Assembly: GCA_963810055.1 (NCBI GenBank)
Contig: CAWEME010000030.1
Span: 1 to 8,048 of the forward strand
DNA: 8,048 nt
Reading direction: 5' to 3'
DNA from: REEB95 sp963810055
Lineage (GTDB): Bacteria > Pseudomonadota > Alphaproteobacteria > ATCC43930 > CGMCC-115725
The notes below the pieces were generated by a model that was given only the letters and a program-made list of their open reading frames with translations, had not been told where the DNA came from and ran no database searches. Positions within the stretch are counted from its first letter, which is position 1; each line of letters opens with the position of its first letter. Made by a program: the position numbers and the translations under genes. Below, in pieces: positions 1 through 7,479 of this stretch.

Positions 1-1
1 G

Positions 2-937
2 GCCGACGGCAGCGTCCAGGCCGAAGGCATGGAGCTCAATTGCCTGCCTTTGGTGGTGGAAGAGACCTTCTGGCGCATGCTGCGCCACCAGGAGTTCGAC
101 GCCGCCGAGATGTCGCTCTCGTCTTATTCGGCCTCGCTGATGAAGGACCATCCCGACTTCATCGCCATCCCGGTTTTCCCCTCGCGCATGTTCCGCCATT
201 CCTGTTTCGTGGTTTCGGCCAAAAGCGGAATCAAAGAACCCAAGGATCTGGCGGGCAAGCGCATCGGCAATCCGGAATGGCAGCTCACCGCCATCGTCTG
301 GATGAAGGGCATCCTCCAGGACGAATACGGCGTCGACATATCCGACGCGCAATACTTCACCGGCGGCGAGGAGGAGCCGGGCCGGGTCGAGAAGCAGAAG
401 ATCGACCTGCCGGCCAAGTTCAAGGTGCGGCCCATCGGCCCCACCCAGACCCTGTCGCGCATGATCGCCGACGGCGAGCTCGACGCGATCTACGCGCCGC
501 GCCTGCCGATGACCTTCTATTCCGAGCCCGACAAGGTGAAGCGGCTGTTCCCGAATTACGTCGAGGTCGAGCAGGCCTATTTCCGCAAGACCAAAATCTT
601 TCCGATCATGCACACGGTGGTTTTGCGCCGGGAGCTTTACGAAAAAAACCGCTGGATCGCGCTGTCGCTGACCAAGGCCTTCCTCGCGGCGCAGAAGAAG
701 ACCTATGCCGATCTCGACATGATCGCCTCGCAGAAGACCATGCTGCCCTGGCAGAGCGCGCATCTGGAAGAGACCAAGCGCCTCATGGGCAAGGAATGGT
801 GGCCTTACGGGCTCGAACCCAACCGCCATACGCTCGACACCTTCCTGCGCTATCACCACGAGCAAGGGCTGTCGAAACGCCGCCTCAAGCCCGAGGAGCT
901 GTTCGCGCCCGAAACGCTCGAAGCCTTCAAGATCTAA
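2..937 (+). CDS. 4,5-dihydroxyphthalate decarboxylase family protein (5' end missing)
   Basis: The reading frame is open from base 2 and ends at TAA 935-937, so 311 residues are visible. The ATG at 29 is internal: the residues before it (DGSVQAEG, then MELN) match the usual 'DG.V..EGI.LN' segment about 20 residues into family members, so the true start lies left of the window. Family-typical stretches follow: EFDAAEMSLSSY, AIPVFPSRMFRHS, GIKEPKDLAGKRIG, GGEEEPGR and TLSRMIADGELDAIYAPR. The family has a type-2 periplasmic-binding-protein (NMT1-like) fold. Its namesake Pht5-type enzyme decarboxylates 4,5-dihydroxyphthalate to protocatechuate in phthalate breakdown. Many relatives are uncharacterised, and no phthalate gene lies nearby, so the substrate is unknown. 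A signal peptide cannot be judged because the N-terminus is missing. It is convergent with the fad-like gene. Family is fairly sure, function is not. Confidence 0.82.
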   Translation, partial: ADGSVQAEGMELNCLPLVVEETFWRMLRHQEFDAAEMSLSSYSASLMKDHPDFIAIPVFPSRMFRHSCFVVSAKSGIKEPKDLAGKRIGNPEWQLTAIVWMKGILQDEYGVDISDAQYFTGGEEEPGRVEKQKIDLPAKFKVRPIGPTQTLSRMIADGELDAIYAPRLPMTFYSEPDKVKRLFPNYVEVEQAYFRKTKIFPIMHTVVLRRELYEKNRWIALSLTKAFLAAQKKTYADLDMIASQKTMLPWQSAHLEETKRLMGKEWWPYGLEPNRHTLDTFLRYHHEQGLSKRRLKPEELFAPETLEAFKI

Positions 938-965
938 AGTTTTGCCGTCGTCCCCGCATTTCAAT

Positions 966-1065
966 CGTCATCGCGAGCCGTAGGCGAAGCGATCCAGAAT
1001 GCCGCGCGATTTCTGGATTGCTTCGGCCGCCCCGTATTTGAAAACTGGGCGGCCTCGCAATGACG
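966..1065. repeat. Compound palindromic intergenic repeat (about 100 bases)
   Basis: The outer arms CGTCATCGCGAG (966-977) and CTCGCAATGACG (1054-1065) are complementary with one mismatch. Inside are two further hairpins. The left one pairs GAAGCGATCCAGAA (986-999) with TTCTGGATTGCTTC (1011-1024), with one wobble-type mismatch and an 11-base loop. The right one pairs GGCCGCCC (1025-1032) perfectly with GGGCGGCC (1047-1054) across a 14-base loop. Its last base, 1054, is shared with the outer arm. The outer and left arms resemble the 'CGTCATTGCGAG...GAAGCAATCCAG' repeat scattered between genes in many alphaproteobacterial genomes (from memory, not searched). It lies between two convergent genes, where such repeats are often found. 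It encodes nothing convincing. Confidence 0.8.
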
Positions 1066-1088
1066 GCGGCTTAGGAGATGCTGTTGCC

Positions 1089-1115
1089 CTGGATTCCCGC
1101 TTTCGCGGGAATGAC
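1089..1115 (-). repeat. Short palindromic repeat, hairpin with GAAA loop on the - strand
   Basis: ATTCCCGC (1093-1100) pairs perfectly with GCGGGAAT (1105-1112) around a 4-base loop, TTTC on the + strand and GAAA on the - strand. With its flanks, the - strand reads GTCATTCCCGCGAAAGCGGG and then AATCCAGG. This is a widespread proteobacterial intergenic repeat, often spuriously translated as 'VIPAKAGIQ' or 'HSRESGNP'. It starts 15 bases after the stop codon of the leftward fad-like gene, so the hairpin with its GNRA-type loop would form in that gene's 3' untranslated RNA. No T-run follows on either strand, so it is not a standard rho-independent terminator. It may stabilise the mRNA end or simply be a mobile repeat copy. 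Confidence 0.78.
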
Positions 1116-1129
1116 GAAATTGCGGAAGG

Positions 1130-3176
<2,047 letters not shown>

Positions 3177-3193
3177 GGCGGCAGCCTGTAAGA

Positions 3194-3224
3194 CGGGGGA
3201 TGTGCGCTGTCAAGCCATCCCCCG
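3194..3224. promoter_or_regulatory. Perfect 9-bp inverted repeat between divergent genes
   Basis: CGGGGGATG (3194-3202) and CATCCCCCG (3216-3224) are exact reverse complements separated by 13 bases. The arm centres are 22 bases apart, about two helical turns, as expected for an operator bound by a dimeric regulator. The repeat sits 17 bases upstream of the leftward fad-like ATG and 66 bases upstream of the rightward chaC ATG. It could instead form a hairpin in the fad-like mRNA leader. That it is regulatory is inference from symmetry and location; the regulator is unknown. Confidence 0.4.
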
Positions 3225-3276
3225 CCGCCGGTCTGCCCTGCGCGCAACGCCGGTTCCGCGCCCTGGCCGGCTTTGC

Positions 3277-3282
3277 TATCGT
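3277..3282 (+). promoter_or_regulatory. Possible -10 element for chaC
   Basis: TATCGT matches four of six bases of TATAAT and ends 8 bases before the chaC ATG. Transcription starting about 7 bases downstream would begin almost at the ATG, giving a leaderless mRNA, which would fit the lack of a visible ribosome-binding site. No convincing -35 box is seen 16-18 bases upstream, so this is weak. Confidence 0.18.
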
Positions 3283-3290
3283 TTTCGGTC

Positions 3291-3998
3291 ATGAGCAAGG
3301 ATCCGCCCAAAAGCTATCGCATGACGCGCGAGGCGGTGATGAGCGGCGAGATTCGCCGGCTCGTCCAGGCCAACGACCCCGCCGCCAAGGTGCTGAGCGA
3401 CGAGGAGCATCGCGCCGGCGTGGCGGCGATGCTGGCGAAGCGGCCCGACCGGGGCGACGTCTGGGTGTTCGCCTACGGCTCGCTGATCTGGAATCCGATG
3501 ATCCATTTCACCGACAAGCGGGTGGCCACCGTGCACGGCTTCCACCGCCGCTTCTGCCTGTGGACCCATCTCGGGCGCGGTACCGCCGCCGCGCCCGGAT
3601 TGATTCTGGGCCTCGATTACGGCGGCGCCTGCCGCGGCGTGGCCTATCGCGTCGAGGAATCCAAGGCGCGGGAGGAATTGGAGCTGCTGTGGCGGCGCGA
3701 GATGGTCACCGGCTCCTATGCGCCGCGTTGGGTGCGCACGGTCAGCCATGAAGGCGGACGCGGCTGGGCCGTCGCCTTCGTCATCAACCACAGCCATGCG
3801 CGCTATGCCGGGCTGTTGCCGGAGGAGCGCATCGTCGAATCCATCGCCCGGGCCAAGGGGCCGCTCGGTCCCTGCGCCGCCTATCTGTTCGACACCGCCG
3901 CGCATCTGGAAATGCTCGGCATCCGCGACCCCCGGCTGTTCCGGCTGCGCGACCTCGTCGCCCAAGCCCTTGAGGGATCGAAGAAAAATCTGGAATAA
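3291..3998 (+). CDS. chaC: ChaC-type gamma-glutamylcyclotransferase
   Basis: Family members cleave glutathione to 5-oxoproline and Cys-Gly in the cytoplasm. The 235-residue product is close to the length of E. coli ChaC (231). It carries the signature VFAYGSLIWNP (residues 59-69), which forms the gamma-glutamyl-binding loop, then GFHRRFCLWTHLGRGT (83-98) and LLWRREMVTGSYAPRW (132-147). E137 in RREM matches the family's catalytic glutamate. PLGPCAAYLF (191-200) matches the late 'GPLG...YLF' motif. I chose ATG 3291. A TTG at 3273 would add six residues. The ATG at 3321 would begin MTREAVM, resembling the start of E. coli ChaC. None has a good ribosome-binding site. It is divergent from the fad-like gene and 85 bases upstream of dxr. 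No calcium transport gene (chaA) is present, so glutathione turnover is the likeliest role. Confidence 0.92.
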   Translation: MSKDPPKSYRMTREAVMSGEIRRLVQANDPAAKVLSDEEHRAGVAAMLAKRPDRGDVWVFAYGSLIWNPMIHFTDKRVATVHGFHRRFCLWTHLGRGTAAAPGLILGLDYGGACRGVAYRVEESKAREELELLWRREMVTGSYAPRWVRTVSHEGGRGWAVAFVINHSHARYAGLLPEERIVESIARAKGPLGPCAAYLFDTAAHLEMLGIRDPRLFRLRDLVAQALEGSKKNLE

Positions 3999-4005
3999 GC
4001 TTTAC

Positions 4006-4022
4006 GCGGGCATGCCGCCCGC
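4006..4022 (+). terminator. Short GC hairpin after chaC, weak terminator candidate
   Basis: GCGGGC (4006-4011) pairs perfectly with GCCCGC (4017-4022) around a 5-base loop, beginning 8 bases after the chaC stop codon. The following bases (ATTATCGATAAAATGG) are AT-rich for this genome but hold no T-run, so rho-independent termination is doubtful. It may mark the chaC mRNA end and separate it from the dxr unit. Confidence 0.3.
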
Positions 4023-4051
4023 ATTATCGATAAAATGGCATTGAGAATGAA

Positions 4052-4064
4052 GGGGCTAAGCCCC
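4052..4064 (+). promoter_or_regulatory. Small hairpin in the dxr leader
   Basis: GGGGC (4052-4056) pairs with GCCCC (4060-4064) around a TAA loop, ending 5 bases before the dxr ribosome-binding site GGGAG (4070-4074). It leaves that site unpaired, so it would not block translation itself. It could be an mRNA-stabilising or terminator-like element. No T-run or sensor domain is visible. A regulatory role is speculative. Confidence 0.22.
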
Positions 4065-4069
4065 GTTTC

Positions 4070-4074
4070 GGGAG
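4070..4074 (+). promoter_or_regulatory. dxr ribosome-binding site
   Basis: GGGAG lies 9 bases before ATG 4084. It supports this start over the later in-frame GTG at 4135, just before the conserved TILGSTGSVG. Confidence 0.6.
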
Positions 4075-4083
4075 CGATTTGGC

Positions 4084-5310
4084 ATGAAGGCGGATAAGGC
4101 CCCGGCGAAGTCCACGCCGCGCGGCAGGCGGCGGGTGACGATCCTGGGCTCGACCGGTTCGGTCGGCTGCAACACCGTCGAGCTGATCGAAGCCGAGCCC
4201 GATTCCTATGCGGTCGAGGCGCTGGTGGCGCACCGCAACGCCGAATTGCTGGCGCAGCAGGCGCGCCGCCTCAAGGCCAAATTCGCCGTCATCGCCGACG
4301 AAAGCCAGTACCGCGTCTTGAAGGCGGCGCTTTCGGGCAGCGGCATCGAGACCGCGTCGGGCGCCCGGGCCGTGGTCGAGGCGGCCTCCTATCCGGCCGA
4401 TTGGGTGATGGCGGCGATCGTCGGCTCGGCGGGCCTCGCGCCCACGCTCGAAGCGGTGCGGCGCGGCGCGCTGGTCGCGCTCGCCAACAAGGAAGTCATG
4501 GTCTGCGCCGGCGCGCTGGTGACGGCGGAGGCGAAGCGTTTCGGCGCGCGGCTCCTGCCGGTGGACAGCGAGCACAACGCCATCTTCCAGGTGTTCCATT
4601 CCGACCACGCGCACGCCATCGACCGCATCGTGCTGACCGCCAGCGGCGGACCGTTCCGCGAGCGCGCGTTGAAGGACATGAAGGACGTCACCCCCGAGCA
4701 GGCGGTGAAGCACCCGAATTGGAGCATGGGCGCCAAGATCTCGGTCGATTCCGCGACCATGATGAACAAGGGCCTCGAAGTGATCGAGGCGCATCATCTC
4801 TTCGGCCTGCCGAGCGAACGCATCGAGGTGGTGGTGCATCCGCAATCGGTGGTGCACGGCATGGTCTATTACAGCGACGGCTCGGTGCTGGCGCAGCTGG
4901 GTTCGCCCGACATGCGCACGCCCATCGCCAACACGCTCGGCTGGCCCGAGCGCATTCCCGCGCCCAGCCCCAAGCTCGACCTGGCCAAGCTGGCGCGGCT
5001 CACTTTCGAGGCGCCCGATCCCGCGCGTTTCCCGGCGCTTCGGATCGCGCGCGAAGCGCTGCTGGCCGGGGGCGGCGCGCCGACCGTGTTGAACGCCGCC
5101 AACGAGGTGGCGGTGGCCGCCTTCCTCGACAAGCGCATCGGATTCCTCGACATCGCGGCGATCGTCGAGCGCACGCTCGAGGCGCTGCCGGACCGGCGCA
5201 TCGACGCGCTCGAGGACATCATCGCGCTCGACGCCGAGGCGCGCGAGACGGCGCACCGCCTGATCGGCAACCGCGCTCCGGCCGGCGCCTCCCAAGCCGC
5301 TTTCGGCTGA
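4084..5310 (+). CDS. dxr: 1-deoxy-D-xylulose 5-phosphate reductoisomerase (Dxr/IspC)
   Basis: Converts 1-deoxy-D-xylulose 5-phosphate to 2-C-methyl-D-erythritol 4-phosphate with NADPH and a divalent metal: the committed step of the MEP pathway to IPP and DMAPP, in the cytoplasm. The 408-residue product has the NADPH loop LGSTGSVG (21-28), LANKE (133-137), DSEH (161-164), TASGGPFR (185-192), HPNWSMGAKISVDSATMMNKGLE (210-232, key residues in those positions) and HPQSVVHGM (252-260). D161, E163 and E232 match the metal ligands D150, E152 and E231 of E. coli. The ATG is supported by GGGAG at 4070-4074, 9 bases upstream. This start gives a basic 17-residue tail before the conserved core; no organelle-type or secretion signal is implied. 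hpnA begins 19 bases after the stop, suggesting co-transcription and supply of C5 units to hopanoid synthesis. No key residue is missing. Confidence 0.97.
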   Translation: MKADKAPAKSTPRGRRRVTILGSTGSVGCNTVELIEAEPDSYAVEALVAHRNAELLAQQARRLKAKFAVIADESQYRVLKAALSGSGIETASGARAVVEAASYPADWVMAAIVGSAGLAPTLEAVRRGALVALANKEVMVCAGALVTAEAKRFGARLLPVDSEHNAIFQVFHSDHAHAIDRIVLTASGGPFRERALKDMKDVTPEQAVKHPNWSMGAKISVDSATMMNKGLEVIEAHHLFGLPSERIEVVVHPQSVVHGMVYYSDGSVLAQLGSPDMRTPIANTLGWPERIPAPSPKLDLAKLARLTFEAPDPARFPALRIAREALLAGGGAPTVLNAANEVAVAAFLDKRIGFLDIAAIVERTLEALPDRRIDALEDIIALDAEARETAHRLIGNRAPAGASQAAFG

Positions 5311-5329
5311 AACCCGAACACGTTTTGCC

Positions 5330-6334
5330 ATGGCCGCTTCCGACCAGCCCGTGCTCGTCACCGGTGCATCGGGCTTCGTCGGTTCGGCGGTGGCGCGGGC
5401 GCTGCTGGCCCAGGGCCGCAAGGTGCGCGTGCTGCTGCGCCCGGCGAGCGACCGGCGCAACCTCGCCGGCCTCGACGTCGAGCCCTTCGTGGGCGGGATC
5501 GACGATGCCAAGGCGCTGGCGGATGCCGCCTCCGGCTGCTTCGCGGTCTATCACGTGGCGGCGGATTACCGCCTCTGGGTGCGCGATCCGGCGCCGCTCT
5601 ACGCCACCAATGTCGAGGGCACGCGGCGCGTGATGGAAGCGGCGCTCCAGGCCCGGGTATCGCGCATCGTCTATACCAGCAGCGTCGCCACGCTGGGCTG
5701 GAACGCCGACGGGAAACCCGCCGATGAATCGACGCCGAGCAAGCTTTCGGACATGATCGGGCATTACAAGCGCTCCAAATTCATGGCCGAGGAGGTGGTG
5801 AAGACTCTCGTGCGGGAGCGCAAGCTGCCGGCGGTGATCGTCAATCCGTCGACGCCGGTCGGCCCGCGCGACATCCGGCCCACGCCCACCGGCCGCATGG
5901 TCATCGAGGCGGCGGCGGGCCGCATGCCGGCCTATGTCGATACCGGCTTGAACCTGGTGCATGTCGACGACGTGGCGGCGGGCCATCTCCTGGCCGAGAG
6001 CAAGGGCCGGGTGGGCGAGCGCTACATCCTCGGCGGCGACGATCTGACGCTGGGCGAAATCCTGCGCATGATCTCGGAAATCGCCGGACGGCGTCCGCCC
6101 AGAGTCCAAATTCCGCTGGCCGTGCTCTGGCCGGTGGCGTGGCTCGCCGAGGGCTGGGCCACTCTGACCGGCGCCGAGCCCTTCACCACGCGCGACGGCT
6201 TGCGCATGGCGCGCCACCGCATGTTCTTCTCCTCGGCCAAGGCCAAACGCGAATTGGGCTACCGCCCGCGCCCGGCGCGCGAAGGACTGGCCGATGCGAT
6301 CGCCTGGTTCCGCCAGGCGGGGATGTGCCCATGA
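5330..6334 (+). CDS. hpnA: Hopanoid-associated sugar epimerase/reductase HpnA
   Basis: Extended short-chain dehydrogenase/reductase of 334 residues. The N-terminal Rossmann motif TGASGFVG (11-18) binds NAD(P). TSSVATLGW (116-124) and YKRSK (Y146, K150) supply the Ser-Tyr-Lys catalytic set. NPSTPVGPRDIRPTPTG (172-188) and LNLVHVDDVAAGHLLA (207-222) are typical of HpnA in hopanoid clusters. Its substrate is not established; it is named from the family and from its place beside hpnB and hpnC, and a role in processing a sugar of the hopanoid side chain is inferred. No ribosome-binding site is obvious before the ATG, so translation may be coupled to dxr, which ends 19 bases upstream. Its TGA overlaps the hpnB ATG. 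There is no signal peptide or membrane segment, so it is probably cytoplasmic. Confidence 0.93.
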   Translation: MAASDQPVLVTGASGFVGSAVARALLAQGRKVRVLLRPASDRRNLAGLDVEPFVGGIDDAKALADAASGCFAVYHVAADYRLWVRDPAPLYATNVEGTRRVMEAALQARVSRIVYTSSVATLGWNADGKPADESTPSKLSDMIGHYKRSKFMAEEVVKTLVRERKLPAVIVNPSTPVGPRDIRPTPTGRMVIEAAAGRMPAYVDTGLNLVHVDDVAAGHLLAESKGRVGERYILGGDDLTLGEILRMISEIAGRRPPRVQIPLAVLWPVAWLAEGWATLTGAEPFTTRDGLRMARHRMFFSSAKAKRELGYRPRPAREGLADAIAWFRQAGMCP

Positions 6335-7479
6335 ACGCGGCGCTCGCCCTGTCCGTGCTGACCCTGGTGATTTGGGTCTATTTGCTGCTGGGGCGGGGAT
6401 TTTTCTGGCAGGCCGAAGAGGAGCCCGTGCCGGAGCATAAGCGGCGCTGGCCGCGCGTCGCCGCCATCGTCCCGGCGCGCGACGAGGCGGAGACGGTGGG
6501 GCGGGCGGTGGCGTCGTTGCTGGCCCAGGATTATCCCGGCGAATTCTCAATCGTGCTGGTGGACGACCACAGCCAGGACGGCACCGCCGGGATCGCGCGC
6601 GCTGCCGCGACGGCTTCGGGACAGAGCGAAAATCTGCGCGTGGTATCGGCGCGGGCCTTGCCGCCGGGCTGGTCGGGGAAACTCTGGGCCTTGTCGGAAG
6701 GCGTGCGAGAAGCGGCCGAGGCGGGCGGCCCGCCCGAGCTTTATCTCTTCACCGACGCCGATATCGGCCACCACAAGCAGAACCTGTCCGAGCTGGTGGC
6801 GCGGCTGGAAGAGGACGGGCTCGATCTCGCCTCGCTCATGGTCAAGCTCAATTGCCAGAGCCAGGCCGAGAAATTCATGATCCCGGCCTTCGTCTGGTTC
6901 TTCGCCCTGCTGCGCCCGTTTGCCCGGGTCAACGATCCGGCGCATCGGATATCCGCCGCCGCCGGCGGCTGCATTTTGGTCAGGCGCAGCGCCTATGAAC
7001 GCATCGGCGGCTACGCGGCGATCCATGACGAGCTGATCGACGATTGCGCGCTGGCGCGCGAGGTGAAGCGCGGCGGCAAAATCTGGCTCGGCCTCACCGG
7101 CAAGACCGTCAGCCTGCGCGCCTATCCACGCCTCAAGGAGGTGTGGGACATGGTGGCGCGCAACGCCTATGACCATCTCGATTATTCGCCCTGGAAGCTG
7201 CTCGGCACGGCGCTGGGGATGAGCCTGGTCTTCCTGGCGCCCCCCTTGCTGGTGACGGCGGGGGGCGCTGCCGCCTGGCTGGCGCTGGCGGCGTGGGCGA
7301 TGATGGCCCTGGCTTATGCGCCGATGCTAAGTTTTTACCGGGCCGGGCTGTGGCGGGCGCCGCTCTTGCCGGCGGTGGCGCTGCTCTTCCTGGGCGCCAC
7401 GCTCGATTCCGCTTGGCGGCACATGAAGGGCCAGGGCGGGTTATGGAAGGGACGGGTGTCATGGCAGAGCCAGCGCTGA
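6331..7479 (+). CDS. hpnB: Hopene-associated glycosyltransferase HpnB
   Basis: Membrane-bound family 2 glycosyltransferase of 382 residues. One membrane helix is at about 4-20. The GT-A catalytic domain follows: AAIVPARDEAETVGRAVASL (44-63), VLVDDHSQDGT (75-85), the DXD-type TDAD (141-144) for nucleotide-sugar and metal binding, AAAGGCILVRRSAYERIGGY (209-228) and HDELIDDCALAREVK (232-246), which probably holds the catalytic base. Two or three hydrophobic stretches between about 290 and 360 anchor the C-terminus. It probably moves a sugar from a nucleotide donor to a lipid at the inner membrane, but the acceptor and sugar are not established for this family. The start is ATG 6331, inside ATGA shared with the hpnA stop and preceded by AGGCGGGG (6315-6322), 8 bases upstream. 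That overlap indicates coupling to hpnA. Its 3' end overlaps hpnC by 19 bases. Confidence 0.93.
   Translation: MNAALALSVLTLVIWVYLLLGRGFFWQAEEEPVPEHKRRWPRVAAIVPARDEAETVGRAVASLLAQDYPGEFSIVLVDDHSQDGTAGIARAAATASGQSENLRVVSARALPPGWSGKLWALSEGVREAAEAGGPPELYLFTDADIGHHKQNLSELVARLEEDGLDLASLMVKLNCQSQAEKFMIPAFVWFFALLRPFARVNDPAHRISAAAGGCILVRRSAYERIGGYAAIHDELIDDCALAREVKRGGKIWLGLTGKTVSLRAYPRLKEVWDMVARNAYDHLDYSPWKLLGTALGMSLVFLAPPLLVTAGGAAAWLALAAWAMMALAYAPMLSFYRAGLWRAPLLPAVALLFLGATLDSAWRHMKGQGGLWKGRVSWQSQR
7445..7451 (+). promoter_or_regulatory. hpnC ribosome-binding site inside hpnB
   Basis: GGAAGGG lies 9 bases before ATG 7461, within the last codons of hpnB. It supports that start, which makes the two genes overlap by 19 bases in different frames. 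Confidence 0.55.

Noticed and set aside
3200..3751. Open frame on the + strand overlapping chaC in another frame
   Set aside because: Arg/Gly/Ala-rich product without motifs; the chaC frame has the family signature and catalytic glutamate.
4001..4034. Promoter for dxr built from TTTACG (4001-4006) and an AT-rich box near 4025-4034
   Set aside because: The best -10 candidates match only three or four of six bases and give spacings of 18 or 22 bases, and the -35 box falls partly on the chaC hairpin; not better than chance.
4024..5511. Long open frame opposite dxr and the start of hpnA (495 codons, - strand)
   Set aside because: It is antisense to an unmistakable dxr with every motif intact; its product is rich in Arg, Gly, Ala and His with no family resemblance, as expected for non-coding frames in GC-rich DNA.
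5219..6550. Long open frame opposite hpnA (443 codons, - strand)
   Set aside because: Antisense to a well-supported gene, low-complexity Arg/Ala/Pro product, no recognisable motif.
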